Source of the DNA: Oceanicola sp.
GTDB taxonomy: Bacteria; Pseudomonadota; Alphaproteobacteria; Rhodobacterales; Rhodobacteraceae
Assembly (NCBI GenBank): GCA_017792405.1
Contig: CP051231.1
Location: 781,826 to 845,825, forward strand
Direction: 5' to 3'
Length of the DNA stretch: 64,000 nucleotides
How positions within the stretch are numbered: position 1 is the first letter of the stretch; the number at the start of each line of letters is the position of its first letter. Both the position numbers and the translations under genes were made by a program. This document shows, piece after piece, positions 8,901 to 17,566 of the stretch. The notes beneath the pieces were generated by a model. That model had not been told where the DNA came from. It saw only the letters and a list, made by a program, of their open reading frames with translations, and ran no database searches.

Positions 8901-9001
8901 TGTTCTACTACAGCTTCTTCCCCCGTGCGCGGCGGGAAGATGCGAAGCAGCGCAAGGCGGAGCGGAAGGCAGCCAAGGCGGCCAAGGCCGCAGCGGCCTG
9001 A
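5906..9001 (+). CDS. RND-family efflux pump permease
   Basis: A 1031-residue AcrB-like proton-driven inner-membrane transporter with the usual plan: TM1 at residues about 10-30, a large periplasmic loop, TM2-6, TM7, a second periplasmic loop and TM8-12. Porter signatures include EVSEPLESEIQKMGEI and QQFFPDSNTPIFYVHY. In TM4 the sequence is GMLVDNAIVVAEG, so the usual Asp-Asp proton relay pair is Asp-Asn, as in several less-studied HAE-type subfamilies. The start at 5906 is four bases after the adaptor stop. Substrates cannot be told from sequence. The C-terminus is Lys/Ala-rich (RKAERKAAKAAKAA). Confidence 0.92.
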   Translation: MSVARASIDRALITWILMLICLLGGIWGFATIGRLEDPAFTIKNAIIITQYPGASAEQVAREVSEPLESEIQKMGEIDFITSSNKPGVSRISVNIESTYDGTELPAIWTKLRNRVEDAQRNLPPEAGTPIVNDTFGDVFGVFYAVTAPGFTDAEVHEISEFLRRELLAVEGVADVAVAGLPAEAVYVDARTSIITNLGISAEAIAGALSNTDSRTPAGSVTQNGQDIRIQAPEGSDTVDEIANLTIGVGGDVIDLLDLATVERARVTDPTEIIRFQGEEAFTLGVAGKADLNIVEVGKRVDVRLAEIMRDVPAGVELHPVYQQHVVVDEASNAFLVNLAMSVAIVVIVLALFMGWRAAVVVGATLLLTVVGTIFLMAIFGIEMERISLGALIIAMGMLVDNAIVVAEGMQGDMAQGKTARDAAEDVASKTQTPLLGATVIGIMAFAGIGLSPDATGEFLFSLFAVIGISLLLSWVLAITATPLLAHYFFKVGSGEGTDQYGGPLFRAYRSVLSAALTLRHLVILALIGITVLCFIGFGQVKQQFFPDSNTPIFYVHYKLPQGSSIHQVSEDMGVLEEWLLERDDVTSVATFIGGGATRFMLTYAPEEALPTYGHLIIRTESLEQIPPLRADLETFGRGTLTAGEFRTERLAFGPGGGAPIAARFSGPDPVVLRDLAEQAEAALRSASDQLMDLRTDWRERELVIVPDFADERAKAAGVSREDLAQSLQVGTDGSQVGYYREGDRLIPIIMRSDSAQGEGAAHLVDLPVYSEAAGAYIPVAQITDGFHWEAQNTFVVRRDRVPTITVLAGVPAGVNASGVFNEIRGVIEEIPLPEGYVLEWGGEYENSTEAQASLGKQLPLSLIIMVLISVLLFGKIRQPVIIWLLVPMSVNGVAIGLLGTGLPFSFTALLGLLSLSGMLIKNGIVLVEEIDLVRAEGVPFRKAVLDASTSRLRPVVLAAATTILGMIPLLSDAFFASMAVTIMGGLGFASILTLVAAPVFYYSFFPRARREDAKQRKAERKAAKAAKAAAA

Positions 9002-9051
9002 GGCTGGCGCTTGGCGGGGCGGGTCAGCCGCCCCGTGCCGTGCCCACAAAA

Positions 9052-9078
9052 AAGCCCGCCGCGAAGAGCGGCGGGCTT
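9052..9078. terminator. bidirectional terminator between convergent genes
   Basis: A perfect 11-bp stem (9052-9062 with 9068-9078) with a five-base loop. A-run on the left (CACAAAAAA) and a T-rich right flank let it serve both the RND pump (plus) and the fasciclin gene (minus). Confidence 0.85.
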
Positions 9079-9098
9079 CTGTATTTCTGTCGCGCGGC

Positions 9099-9647
9099 TT
9101 ACTGCTTGGGCAGAAGTACGCGGTCGATCACGTGAATCACCCCGTTGGACTGCTCCACATCGGCCACAGTGACGGTGGCCATGCGGCCGTTCTCATCGGT
9201 CAGGGTGATCTTGCCGCCGGTCATCTTGGCTTGCAGCGTGCAGCCGCCCAGCGTGGGCACGGGGTGCATGCCGCCGTCATCGGCGATCATCCCGGCGATG
9301 GCGGTCGACATCGCCTTGGCGCCGATCACGTGGCAGGTGAGGATCTCGGTCAGCTGCTTCTTGGCACCGGGCTGCATGAGCGCGTTCAGCGACTCGGGCG
9401 TGACCATCGCAAAGGCGGCATCGGTCGGGGCGAAGACGGTGAACGGGCCCTCGGAGGCCAGCGTATCGACAAGGCCGGCCTGCTTGACAGCGGCAACCAG
9501 CGTGGTGTGGATCGGCGAGTTCACCGCGTTCTCGACGATGTTGCGCTCGACCAGCATGGGCGCGCCGCCGACGGTGGGGTTGGCGGCCATGGCGGCGCCG
9601 GTGGTGAGAGCGGCGGCGGTGGCGGCGAGGGTCAGTGTGCGAAGCAT
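9099..9647 (-). CDS. exported fasciclin-domain protein
   Basis: A 182-residue secreted protein: signal peptide (MLRTLTLAATAAALTTGAAMA), then one fasciclin (FAS1) domain with the H1-type motif GPFTVFAPTDAAFA near residue 65 and the H2-type ending NGVIHVIDRVLLP at the C-terminus. FAS1 domains act in adhesion and surface contacts; bacterial single-domain forms are poorly understood. The start is fixed by AGGAAGGA eight bases before the ATG; a longer reading frame upstream has no signal. It is monocistronic and followed by a shared terminator. Confidence 0.92.
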   Translation of the reverse strand: MLRTLTLAATAAALTTGAAMAANPTVGGAPMLVERNIVENAVNSPIHTTLVAAVKQAGLVDTLASEGPFTVFAPTDAAFAMVTPESLNALMQPGAKKQLTEILTCHVIGAKAMSTAIAGMIADDGGMHPVPTLGGCTLQAKMTGGKITLTDENGRMATVTVADVEQSNGVIHVIDRVLLPKQ

Positions 9648-9752
9648 GAGATGTCCTTCCTGTTGGAGTCTGGGCGGGATGCCCTTGAGGAGAGACACGG
9701 GGGGCGGACGCGCAAAGTTTCACCGCCGGGCACAAAAAACCGGCGGGGCGGC

Positions 9753-10982
9753 TCAGATCACCGCGGTTTCGAGCTGCCGTGCGGCGGCGGCGATGCGGGC
9801 GTAGCCCATCGGCGCGAGGTCGAGCGAGGTGTAGCGCCCGTGGGTGATCAGCTCGGCCAGACCGCGCCCGACGGCGGGGGCCTGTTGCAGCCCGTGGCCG
9901 GAGAAGCCGTTGGCGAAGTGGAAGTTTTCCACCTCATCCGAGGGGCCGACCACCAAGTTATGGTCGAGCGTGTTCATCGCGTAATGCCCGGCCCAGCAAT
10001 TGACGACCTTCAGCGCCTCGAAGGCGGTGGAGCGGGCGGCGAGGGCGGGCCAGATGATGTCTTCGAAATCCTGATGGCGCGGCTCGAAGTCATCGAAATC
10101 CGCCGCCGTGTCGACGGGCGGGGCGCAGCCGGTCAGAAAGTAGCGGCCCTCGGGGCGCACGTAGATGCCGGAGGGGTCGATCATCAGCGGCAGGCGGCCC
10201 GCGTTGACCGTGGCGCTGCCCTCTGGGCTTTGGGCGCAGTCAAAGACGAAGCTGGTGCGCTTGCGCGGCTCGACCGGAATGTGCAGCCCGGCCATGCGGG
10301 CGGTGAGTGCGGCGCGGGGGCCGGAGGCGTTGACGACATGGCCGGCGGCAATGGTCTCGCCGGTGGCGAGGGTGACATGGGTGATGCGGTGGCCGGTTCG
10401 GGTGAGGCCGGTCACCTCGCCGGTCAACAGCTCGGCCCCATGATCACGCGCGCGGGCGCGGTAGCCCTGCATCATCATGGCAGAGTCGAACCAGCCCTCG
10501 CCGGAGTGGCCGTAGGAGGCGAGGCGGATGTCGGTGGTGTGCAGATGCGGGAAGGCGGCGCCAAGCTCCTCCGGCGACCAGAGCGATACATCGGCCCCGA
10601 CCGCCCGCTGCACCGCGTGGTTGGCCCGAAGCTCGGCCTCCTGCGCGGGGGTTTCGGCCAGAAACAGGTAGCCGCCCGGGTGGTAGCCGAGGCTGGGCTT
10701 GTCGGTTCCGCTGCCCATCACCTCCGGCCAGTCGGCGATCACCTGCCCGGCGTGGAGCGACATGGCGACGTTGGTGGCGTGGGAGAACTGCACCCGGATC
10801 GAGGAGGAGGAGAGCGCGGTGGAGGAGGTCTTGAAGCTCGGGTCACGCTCGATCACCAGCACCGTGCCGGTGAAGTCGGTCGAGGTGGCGAGGTGCCACG
10901 CGACCGATGCCCCGATCACCGCACCGCCGATGATGACGACATCGTAGCTGGAGCGGGCAGGGCGTTGGGTCATCGTGGTCAT
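9753..10982 (-). CDS. FAD-dependent oxidoreductase (DAO family)
   Basis: A 409-residue flavoprotein of the glycine/sarcosine/D-amino-acid oxidase fold. The dinucleotide-binding loop near residue 15 reads VVIIGGAVIGASVAWHL, with Ala replacing the second Gly of the usual GxGxxG. TSSTALSSSSIR is followed by substrate-domain strands, and the C-terminus has GFSGHGLQQAPAVGRGLAELI, the typical FAD-contacting HG segment. It most resembles the FOXRED1/sarcosine-oxidase-like branch that oxidises N-methyl or secondary amino acids, but the substrate is not evident. No obvious operon partner. Confidence 0.85.
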   Translation of the reverse strand: MTTMTQRPARSSYDVVIIGGAVIGASVAWHLATSTDFTGTVLVIERDPSFKTSSTALSSSSIRVQFSHATNVAMSLHAGQVIADWPEVMGSGTDKPSLGYHPGGYLFLAETPAQEAELRANHAVQRAVGADVSLWSPEELGAAFPHLHTTDIRLASYGHSGEGWFDSAMMMQGYRARARDHGAELLTGEVTGLTRTGHRITHVTLATGETIAAGHVVNASGPRAALTARMAGLHIPVEPRKRTSFVFDCAQSPEGSATVNAGRLPLMIDPSGIYVRPEGRYFLTGCAPPVDTAADFDDFEPRHQDFEDIIWPALAARSTAFEALKVVNCWAGHYAMNTLDHNLVVGPSDEVENFHFANGFSGHGLQQAPAVGRGLAELITHGRYTSLDLAPMGYARIAAAARQLETAVI

Positions 10983-11059
10983 CCGGGCAGGGGGTTGCCC
11001 GGAGACATTGAGCGAATTGCGCGCAGTGGCAAGAGGCTTTGCGCCTCAGGTGCCGTGCG

Positions 11060-11230
11060 TCAGGCCGTGTGGCCCCGCTCGATCCGGGCATATTGCGCCG
11101 GGCGGGCCTCGCCGTGGGCGGTGGGGCGGCGCAGGGCGGCTTTGGTGGCCGGGTGCGCGCCTTCGGTGTCCTGGCGCTTGGCGGCTTCGGTCATGTGTTT
11201 CAGAGTGGTGTCGGGGGTCTTGTCGGTCAT
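11060..11230 (-). CDS. small 56-residue protein, unknown
   Basis: A short gene read by hand on the minus strand. The ATG at 11230 is preceded by a near-perfect AAGGAGGA seven bases upstream, and the frame stays open for 56 codons. The product starts MTDKTPDTTLKHMTEAAKRQ and ends ARIERGHTA; it is hydrophilic, basic, without signal or membrane segment, and contains no cysteine. Codon use has the high third-position GC of its neighbours. I do not recognise a family. It sits alone between the FAD oxidoreductase and the xyl operon. Confidence 0.7.
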   Translation of the reverse strand: MTDKTPDTTLKHMTEAAKRQDTEGAHPATKAALRRPTAHGEARPAQYARIERGHTA

Positions 11231-11308
11231 CGCAGGGTCCTCCTTGGAGTCTCAAGGTAGGACCGGATCGGACCTATTGCAAGGGTGGGCTCATTCGCCC
11301 CGGTGCGG

Positions 11309-11338
11309 TCTTCGCCCCGGTGCGGGCCGGGGCGAAGA
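11309..11338 (-). terminator. strong hairpin downstream of xylA
   Basis: A perfect 12-bp stem (11309-11320 with 11327-11338) with a six-base loop, 30 bases beyond the xylA stop. There is no T-run after it on the minus strand, so it may stabilise the 3' end or act with Rho instead of as a classical intrinsic terminator. Half of the stem sequence recurs just beyond it. Confidence 0.45.
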
Positions 11339-11368
11339 GACGCCTAGGCCGTGGATAAGCCGGGCCGG

Positions 11369-12670
11369 TCAGGCGACGAAGCGGCTGACGAGGTTCTCCA
11401 GCTTCTCCTGCTTGCCGGAGCGCGGCTCGGGGTTGATGCCCTCTTTCGCCACACGCTCTGCAATGGCGGCGAGGTCGCTGGAGAGCATCGCCTTGTTGGA
11501 CGGGTCGTTCCAATCGGCGTAGCGGGAGTCGAGCGCGGCCTGCAGGGAGCCTTCCTCGATCATCGCGTGGGCCTTCTTCAGCCCGAGGGCGCAGATATCC
11601 ATGCCGCCGATGTGGGCGGCGACGAGGTCTTCGGGGTCCAGCGACTGGCGGCGCAGCTTGGCGTCGAAGTTGGTGCCGCCGGTGGTGAAGCCGCCTGCCT
11701 TGAGGATCTCGTAATAGGCGAGGGTGGTTTCGCGGAGCGACACCGGGAACTGGTCGGTATCCCAGCCCGACTGATAGTCATTCCGGTTCATGTCGATGGA
11801 GCCGAGGATGCCGAGGGAGGCGGCGAGGGCCAGTTCGTGCTCGAAGCTGTGGCCGGCGAGGATGGCGTGGCCTTGCTCGATGTTCACCTTCACCTCGCCT
11901 TCTAGGCCGAAGTCCTTGAGGAAGCCGTAGACCGTGGCCACGTCATAATCATATTGGTGCTTGGTCGGCTCCTGTGGCTTGGGCTCGATCAGGATGGTGC
12001 CGCCAAAGCCGATCTTCTTCGCGTAATCCACGACCATCGACAGCATCCGCCCGGCCTGCTCGCGCTCGCGCTTGAGGTCGGTGTTCAGCAGGGTCTCGTA
12101 GCCCTCGCGGCCACCCCAGAGCACGTAGTTCTCGCCGCCGAGTTTGGCGGTGGCGTCGATGCATGTTTTCAGCGTGGCCGCGGAGAAGGCAAACACGTCC
12201 GGGTCGGGGTTGGTCGCCGCGCCCGACATGAAGCGGCGGTGCGAGAAGAGGTTGGCGGTGCCCCAGAGCAGCTTGGTTTTCGCGCTCTCCATCTTGGTTC
12301 CGATGTAGTCGACCATCTCTTCGAGGTTCGCCGTGTTCTCGGCAAAGCCCGCACCCTCGGGGCGGATATCGACATCGTGGAAGCAGAAGTAAGGCTGGCC
12401 GAGGATGGCGAAGAGATCAAAGGCCGCATCGGCCTTGGCCTTGGCCTTCTCCATCTCGGAGCCGAACCACGGGCGGTCGAAAGTGCGGCCACCGAAGGGG
12501 TCGCCGCCCTCCCAGGCGAAGCTGTGCCACCATGCGACGGCGAAGCGCAGGTGCTCTTCCAGCGTCTTGTCGCCCAGCATTTCGGTGGGGTCGTAGTGGC
12601 GGAAGGCGAGCGGGTTGAGGCTCTCAGGGCCTTCGTATTTTGCGGCTTCGATACCGGCGAAGTAGGACAT
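11369..12670 (-). CDS. xylA: xylose isomerase
   Basis: Converts D-xylose to D-xylulose in the cytoplasm. The 433-residue length and N-terminal region ([23 protein letters not shown]) mark a class II enzyme. Visible signatures: [11 protein letters not shown] with the catalytic His/Asp, [30 protein letters not shown] with the metal-binding Glu and Lys, [18 protein letters not shown], and the metal ligands in [20 protein letters not shown]. It is the last gene of xylF-H-G-B-A and its ATG shares one base with the xylB stop. A hairpin follows the stop. Confidence 0.97.
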   Translation of the reverse strand: MSYFAGIEAAKYEGPESLNPLAFRHYDPTEMLGDKTLEEHLRFAVAWWHSFAWEGGDPFGGRTFDRPWFGSEMEKAKAKADAAFDLFAILGQPYFCFHDVDIRPEGAGFAENTANLEEMVDYIGTKMESAKTKLLWGTANLFSHRRFMSGAATNPDPDVFAFSAATLKTCIDATAKLGGENYVLWGGREGYETLLNTDLKREREQAGRMLSMVVDYAKKIGFGGTILIEPKPQEPTKHQYDYDVATVYGFLKDFGLEGEVKVNIEQGHAILAGHSFEHELALAASLGILGSIDMNRNDYQSGWDTDQFPVSLRETTLAYYEILKAGGFTTGGTNFDAKLRRQSLDPEDLVAAHIGGMDICALGLKKAHAMIEEGSLQAALDSRYADWNDPSNKAMLSSDLAAIAERVAKEGINPEPRSGKQEKLENLVSRFVA

Positions 12671-14109
12671 CAGCTCAGGCCTTTCAGGGCGGTGTAGGTT
12701 TTCTGGTAGCGGGTGTGGGCCTCGGCGAAGGCGTCTTGTAGCGCCGCCTCGGGCTGGATCACGCGGGCGATCTCGGGGCGCTTGGCGGCCTCCGGCCCGG
12801 CGCCGGTGGCGGCCATGAGGGCGAGGCGGGCGGCGCCGTAGGCTCCGCCGAAGTCGCCTGCGACCGGGATCTCGACGGGCACGCCGAGCGATGTAGCGAT
12901 GGCCGATAGCCAGTAGTCGGAGCGGGAGCCGCCGCCGACGGCGAGGATGCTGTCGTAATGCGTGCCGGTTGCGGCGAGGGCATCGTGGCAATCGCGGATG
13001 GCGTGGGTGACGCCTTCGAGCACGGCGCGGGTGCCGGCATCCAGATCGGTCACATGCTCAATGCCGGTGAGGGAGCCGCGGATCTGTGCATCGTTGTGCG
13101 GGGTCCGCTCGCCGCCGAGGTAGGGCAGGAAGAGCGCGCGGCCGGGGGCCTTCAGCGGGCCAAGCTCTGAGGTGAGCTGCGCGGCGGGCGACCCTGTAAG
13201 GCGGGCATACCATTCGAGCGCATCGGTGGCGGCGAGGATCACGCCCATCTGGTGCCAGATACCGGGCAGCGAATGGCAGAAGGTGTGCACCGAGGTTTCG
13301 GGCGCGGGGGCGTAGCTTTCGGTCGCGGCCAGCAGCACGCCGGAGGTGCCGAGGCTGACAAAGGCCTGGCCCGCGGCCACCACGCCGACGCCGACCGCCG
13401 AACAGGCATTGTCGCCGCCGCCGCCCGCCACGACCACCCCGGAGCCCATGCCCCAGCGGGTGGCCAGCTCGGCGCGGAGGGTGCCAGAGGGGGCGGAGCC
13501 TTCAACGAGGCCGGGCATCTGGGCGCGGGTGAGGCCGGAGGCCTCCAGCAGCGCGTCGGACCAGTCGCGGGCACCGGTATCGAGCCAGCTTGTGCCGGAG
13601 GCGTCGGACATTTCCGACACCGCCTCGCCGGTGAGCCAGTAGCGCAGGTAGTCCTTGGGCAGGAAGACGCGGGCGATGCGCTCGCGCAGGGCGGGCTCAT
13701 GCGCGGCCATCCAGTGGATCTTGGGCGCGGTGAAGCCGGGGAAGACGATGTTGCCGGAGATCGCGCGGAAGCTCGCGTCGGCATCGAGCGCGGCGGCCTC
13801 ATGGGCGGAGCGCGTGTCGTTCCACAGGATCGCGGGGCGCAGCACCTCGTCGGCGGCATCGACGCAGACCGCGCCGTGCATCTGGCCGGAGAGGCCGATG
13901 CCCTGCACCTTCGCCAGCGAATGGCGGGAAGCCAGGGTGTCCAGCGCCTTCTCGGTGGCTGAGAGCCAGTCTGCCGGGGATTGCTCCGACCAGCCGGGGT
14001 GGGGGCGCTGCACGGTGAGCGGGGCATGCGCCTCGCCCACCACGTTTTGCGCATCGTCAATGAGCACGGCCTTGAGGCCGGATGTGCCGAGATCGAGCCC
14101 GAGGAACAT
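12670..14109 (-). CDS. xylB: xylulokinase
   Basis: Phosphorylates D-xylulose to xylulose 5-phosphate for the pentose phosphate pathway. A 479-residue FGGY-family kinase with the N-terminal phosphate loop [18 protein letters not shown], the substrate motif SGQMHGAV with following WNDTRS, and the C-terminal ATP-site run [18 protein letters not shown]. The start chosen (14109) is one base after the xylG stop; a 7-residue longer frame is less likely since it would overlap that gene. The stop overlaps the xylA start by one base. Confidence 0.96.
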   Translation of the reverse strand: MFLGLDLGTSGLKAVLIDDAQNVVGEAHAPLTVQRPHPGWSEQSPADWLSATEKALDTLASRHSLAKVQGIGLSGQMHGAVCVDAADEVLRPAILWNDTRSAHEAAALDADASFRAISGNIVFPGFTAPKIHWMAAHEPALRERIARVFLPKDYLRYWLTGEAVSEMSDASGTSWLDTGARDWSDALLEASGLTRAQMPGLVEGSAPSGTLRAELATRWGMGSGVVVAGGGGDNACSAVGVGVVAAGQAFVSLGTSGVLLAATESYAPAPETSVHTFCHSLPGIWHQMGVILAATDALEWYARLTGSPAAQLTSELGPLKAPGRALFLPYLGGERTPHNDAQIRGSLTGIEHVTDLDAGTRAVLEGVTHAIRDCHDALAATGTHYDSILAVGGGSRSDYWLSAIATSLGVPVEIPVAGDFGGAYGAARLALMAATGAGPEAAKRPEIARVIQPEAALQDAFAEAHTRYQKTYTALKGLS

Positions 14110-14110
14110 G

Positions 14111-14881
14111 TTACGCAGGCTCCTCTGCACCCTCGCGGAGGGGGTTCTTGCCGAGGATGATCATCGACAGGATGTCGTCTTCGGTCACATCCTCGACCCG
14201 CTCGGTGCCCACGACCTTGCCGTTCTTCATCACCGAGACGCGATCGCAGAGGTCCATCATCTCGCGGGTGTCGTGGCTGATGAGAAAGATGCCGAGGCCT
14301 TGCTTCTTCAGCTCCTGAATGAGGTCGGCGACCATCTGGGTTTCATGCACGCCAAGCGCCGCCGTCGGCTCGTCCATGATCAGGATGCGGGCCTTGAAAT
14401 AGACGGCGCGGGCAATGGCGACCGACTGGCGTTGGCCGCCCGACAGCGCGGAGACCGGCTCCTTGTGCTTTTTGAAGTTGGGGTTGAGCCGCGCCATGAT
14501 CTTGCGGGTCTCGGCCTCTTGCTGGGCGTCATCGACAAAGCCAAGCGGTGTGGTCAGCTCGCGGCCGAGGAAGAGGTTGGCGGCGGCATCGAGATTGTCG
14601 GCCAGAGCAAGGGTCTGATAGATCGTCTCGATGTTGTAGCGCCGGGCGTCGCGGGGGCTTTCGATGGTCGCCTTTTCGCCGTTGATCCGGATTTCGCCGC
14701 TATCCATCTGGTAGGCGCCCGAGAGGATCTTGATGAGGGTCGACTTGCCCGCGCCGTTGTGGCCGAGCAGGCCGACCACTTCGCCGGGGTAGAGGTTGAT
14801 GCTCACGTGATCCACGGCATGGATGCCGCCGAAGGAGATGCAGATATCCTTCATCTCCACGAGGGGTGTTTGATCGGTCAT
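14111..14881 (-). CDS. xylG: sugar ABC transporter ATP-binding protein (single ATPase domain)
   Basis: A 256-residue ABC ATPase with Walker [10 protein letters not shown] (about residue 39), signature LSGGQRQ, Walker [14 protein letters not shown] and a switch His in LISHD. The enterobacterial XylG/RbsA/MglA proteins carry two fused ATPase domains of about 500 residues; this one has only one, so two copies probably pair per transporter, as in other rhodobacterial and rhizobial sugar importers of the FrcA type. Its ATG overlaps the permease stop by four bases (ATGA). xylB starts one base after its stop. Confidence 0.93.
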   Translation of the reverse strand: MTDQTPLVEMKDICISFGGIHAVDHVSINLYPGEVVGLLGHNGAGKSTLIKILSGAYQMDSGEIRINGEKATIESPRDARRYNIETIYQTLALADNLDAAANLFLGRELTTPLGFVDDAQQEAETRKIMARLNPNFKKHKEPVSALSGGQRQSVAIARAVYFKARILIMDEPTAALGVHETQMVADLIQELKKQGLGIFLISHDTREMMDLCDRVSVMKNGKVVGTERVEDVTEDDILSMIILGKNPLREGAEEPA

Positions 14882-16218
14882 TTGGATTTCCCCCGGTAGA
14901 GGATGTCGAGGAAGACGGCGAGGACGAGCACCGAGCCGACGACGACCTGCTGGATCGCGGCGTCGAAGCCGATGAGCACCATGCCGGTCTGGAGCGACTG
15001 CATGACAAGCGCGCCGAGGATGGCGCCGTAGATGGTGCCGACGCCGCCTGCGAGCGAGGTGCCGCCGATCACCGCCGAGGCGATGACGTAGAGTTCGTCG
15101 AGCGTGCCGAGCGAGTTGGTGGCGGAGTTGAGGCGGGCGGAGGCGACCACGGCGGAGAGGCCTGCGAGGCCGCCCATGATCGAGAAGATCTTGACCGTCA
15201 TCAGGCGGGAGTTGATACCCGCGAGCTCTGCCGCCTCGGGGTTGCCGCCGATGGCGTAAACGTAGCGGCCAAAGCGGGTCATCGTCATCAGGATGGTCAT
15301 GGCGATGGCAACGGCCAGCAGGATTAGCACCGGAATGGCAAAGCCGTGGCTTATGAAGAGGCCGCCATCGGGCACGGTGATGCCCTCGGCTTCGGCGTAG
15401 CGGCGGACGATCCCGCGCGGCCAGGGGTAGGCGTTGACCAGCAGCACCGCGCCGATGACGAGGCCGCAGCCGAGCAGGCCGAGGAACCATTCGGCCCAGA
15501 CCGGGCGCAGCGGAAAGTGGAACTTGCGGCGTTGGCGGCGGCCCCAGAGCAGCAGGCCGACGATGGCGGCGCAGGCGATGAGGCCAACGATCCAGCTGCC
15601 GGTCGCTCCGATGGAGCCATAGGGCCCGCCGCCCAGCAGGGCAAAGGTGCTGTCGACCGGCGAGATGGTTTCGCCGCGCGCCACGAGGAAGGCCGCGCCG
15701 CGCCACACGAGCAGGCCACCGAGGGTGACGATGAAGGCCGGGATCTTGCCGTAGGCGATGAGGAAGCCGTGGAAGCTGCCGATCACCGCGCCGAGCGCGA
15801 TGCCGCAGAGCGCGGCGATGACCCAGATCATCGGATGGCCGAGGCCGAGCCATGCGGGCAGCACATCCACCTGGATCACGCCCATCGAGATGGCGCAGAA
15901 GCCGAGGATCGAGCCGACCGACAGGTCGATGTGGCGGGTGATGATGACCAGCACCATGCCGCAGGCCATGATGCCGATGGAGGAGGTCTGTACCGAGAGG
16001 TTCCAGAGGTTGCGGGGGGTGAGGAAGGCGCCGAAGCCGTTGACCAGCGCGCCGTAGAGGTGGAAGCCCACCCAGATCAGCGCCAGTGCGCCGACCATGC
16101 CCAGCAGGCGGGTATCAAGCTCGGTCGCATCGAGAAAGCCACGGAGGCCACGGGTGGTGTGGTGCGGCTGGTTGGCCGGATCGATATCGGCCGGAATGTC
16201 GGTGGTGTCGCTGCTCAT
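14878..16218 (-). CDS. xylH: sugar ABC transporter permease
   Basis: A 446-residue inner-membrane permease of the BPD_transp_2/RbsC class with about 10-12 hydrophobic segments. Diagnostic stretches are [36 protein letters not shown] and [15 protein letters not shown], the coupling helix that contacts the ATPase. Length and the Trp-rich insert after [10 protein letters not shown] are typical of XylH instead of RbsC. It lies 92 bases downstream of xylF, separated by a stem-loop, and overlaps xylG by four bases. Confidence 0.94.
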   Translation of the reverse strand: MSSDTTDIPADIDPANQPHHTTRGLRGFLDATELDTRLLGMVGALALIWVGFHLYGALVNGFGAFLTPRNLWNLSVQTSSIGIMACGMVLVIITRHIDLSVGSILGFCAISMGVIQVDVLPAWLGLGHPMIWVIAALCGIALGAVIGSFHGFLIAYGKIPAFIVTLGGLLVWRGAAFLVARGETISPVDSTFALLGGGPYGSIGATGSWIVGLIACAAIVGLLLWGRRQRRKFHFPLRPVWAEWFLGLLGCGLVIGAVLLVNAYPWPRGIVRRYAEAEGITVPDGGLFISHGFAIPVLILLAVAIAMTILMTMTRFGRYVYAIGGNPEAAELAGINSRLMTVKIFSIMGGLAGLSAVVASARLNSATNSLGTLDELYVIASAVIGGTSLAGGVGTIYGAILGALVMQSLQTGMVLIGFDAAIQQVVVGSVLVLAVFLDILYRGKSK

Positions 16219-16260
16219 GCCTTCCTCCCCAAAAAGGCGGTGCCCGCGTGGGGCAGGGGT

Positions 16261-16288
16261 GCCCCGGCGCCGCGAGGGGTGCCGGGGC
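16261..16288 (-). promoter_or_regulatory. stem-loop between xylF and xylH
   Basis: An eight-bp GC stem (16261-16268 with 16281-16288) with a 12-base loop, 22 bases after the xylF stop and without a T-run. Intergenic hairpins after binding-protein genes commonly protect that part of the mRNA, giving more binding protein than permease; that is the likely role here. Confidence 0.5.
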
Positions 16289-16310
16289 GTTTGTTGCTAT
16301 CGCGTCAGGC

Positions 16311-17330
16311 TCAGCAGCCGTTCACGCCGTCCATCGCGCCTTCGCAGGCCTGCTCCTTGGAGATGTGGCCCGCGTCGATTGCCTCACCGATGTTGGCCTT
16401 GGTGATCGGGGTGGGGGCGAGGAAGATGGCGTTCATCTCGACGCCCTTCTCACCGCCGGACCACTTTTCGGACCCGTCGACATCGGCCATAGCGGTGCCA
16501 CCGGCCAGAGCCACGGCGATCTCGCCGGCGGCCTTGCCGAGCTGGCGGCTGTCTTTCCAGACCGAGACGGTCTGGGTGCCGCGGGCGACGCGGTTGATGG
16601 CGGCGAGGTCGCCATCCTGACCGCCGACCGGGATACCGTCGAGGCCCTGAGCGGCCAGAGCGGCGATCACACCACCGGCCATGCCGTCATTCTCTGCCAG
16701 CACGGCCTGAATGTCGTTGCCGGTGGAGGTGAGGCACTGCTCCATGTTCTTCTGGGCGTTGTCGGGCTTCCAGCCGTCGGTGAAGGTTTCGCAGGCGATG
16801 GTGAGTTTGCCGGATTCCACGTCGGCGCCGATCACTTCCATCATGCCTTCGAGCAGGAATAGCGCGTTGGGGTCGCCCTTGTCGCCCTTGATGATGGCAA
16901 TGTTGCCCTTGGGCTGAGCGGCGGTCACCTCTTGCGCGATGATCGAGCCAACGCCCTTGTTGTCGAAGGTGATGTAGAAGGTGCGGTCATCTTCGATCAG
17001 GCGGTCGTAGCCAATGACCGGAATGCCTTCGGCGTCCGCAGCGTCGATCGCCGGGCCGATGGCGTCCTTGTCCATCGCGAGGATGATGAGCGCGTCGGCG
17101 CCCTGGGTGATGAGCGATTCCACATCCGTCAGCTGCTTGGCGGCAGAGGCCTGCGCGTCGGCGGAGATGTAGGTGGCACCGGCGGCTTCGAGCGCGGCCT
17201 TGATGGCGGCTTCGTCGGTCTTCCAGCGTTCTTCCTGGAAGTTCGACCAGGAGACGCCCACGGTCTGGGCGAAAGCGGGTGCGGCAAAGGCGGCCGACGC
17301 CATGGCGGCGGCGATGAGGGTCTTCTTCAT
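16311..17330 (-). CDS. xylF: D-xylose ABC transporter substrate-binding protein
   Basis: A 339-residue periplasmic binding protein (Peripla_BP_4 fold). Signal peptide MKKTLIAAAMASAAFAAPAFA, then VGVSWSNFQEERWKTDE, the family N-terminal sugar-contact strand, VIGYDRLIEDD, and YITFDNKGVGSIIA. The four late features typical of XylF (CETFTDGWKPDNAQKNMEQ, AVLAENDGMAGG, VGGQDGDLAAI, and a C-terminal cysteine pair beginning QACEGAMD) are all present. GGGAGGA is placed seven bases before the ATG; an upstream extension of 35 codons has no signal character. First gene of the operon. Confidence 0.95.
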   Translation of the reverse strand: MKKTLIAAAMASAAFAAPAFAQTVGVSWSNFQEERWKTDEAAIKAALEAAGATYISADAQASAAKQLTDVESLITQGADALIILAMDKDAIGPAIDAADAEGIPVIGYDRLIEDDRTFYITFDNKGVGSIIAQEVTAAQPKGNIAIIKGDKGDPNALFLLEGMMEVIGADVESGKLTIACETFTDGWKPDNAQKNMEQCLTSTGNDIQAVLAENDGMAGGVIAALAAQGLDGIPVGGQDGDLAAINRVARGTQTVSVWKDSRQLGKAAGEIAVALAGGTAMADVDGSEKWSGGEKGVEMNAIFLAPTPITKANIGEAIDAGHISKEQACEGAMDGVNGC

Positions 17331-17423
17331 GATGTCCTCCCAAGGGTCCAGCCCGGCCTGCCCGGAGGCATGGCAAGGCACCCGACTCTTTCGTCCGGGC
17401 AGGGCAAGAGTGGCGATCTTTAG

Positions 17424-17446
17424 TTTTGTTGTCAAAATAATTATTT
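17424..17446. promoter_or_regulatory. candidate ROK-regulator operators in the xyl divergent region
   Basis: Two overlapping palindromes: TTTTG-TTGT-CAAAA at 17424-17437, and the perfect 12-mer AAATAATTATTT at 17435-17446. A perfect TTGACA hexamer toward xylF lies inside (minus strand 17435-17430), so a bound repressor would block the promoter. This is the only AT-rich patch in the 236-base gap between xylF and the ROK gene. Confidence 0.5.
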
Positions 17447-17566
17447 CGGCGAAAACGGTGCTTCACACGGTAACTACTTGATTTGTGATTAACTCCTTGC
17501 GCGACGCGCCATGAATGTGGCTAGATCAAAGGCAGGGAGAGAAGATTAACTTGATAATGTAAAGCA

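Noticed and set aside
11046..11255. A 69-codon frame on the minus strand overlapping the small gene at 11060-11230
   Set aside because: Arg/His/Pro-rich product typical of a shifted frame and no ribosome binding site; the frame starting at 11230 has one.
8868..11522. An open frame of 884 codons on the plus strand spanning several genes
   Set aside because: It crosses the RND end, the bidirectional terminator, the fasciclin and the FAD oxidoreductase genes, all well supported in other frames.
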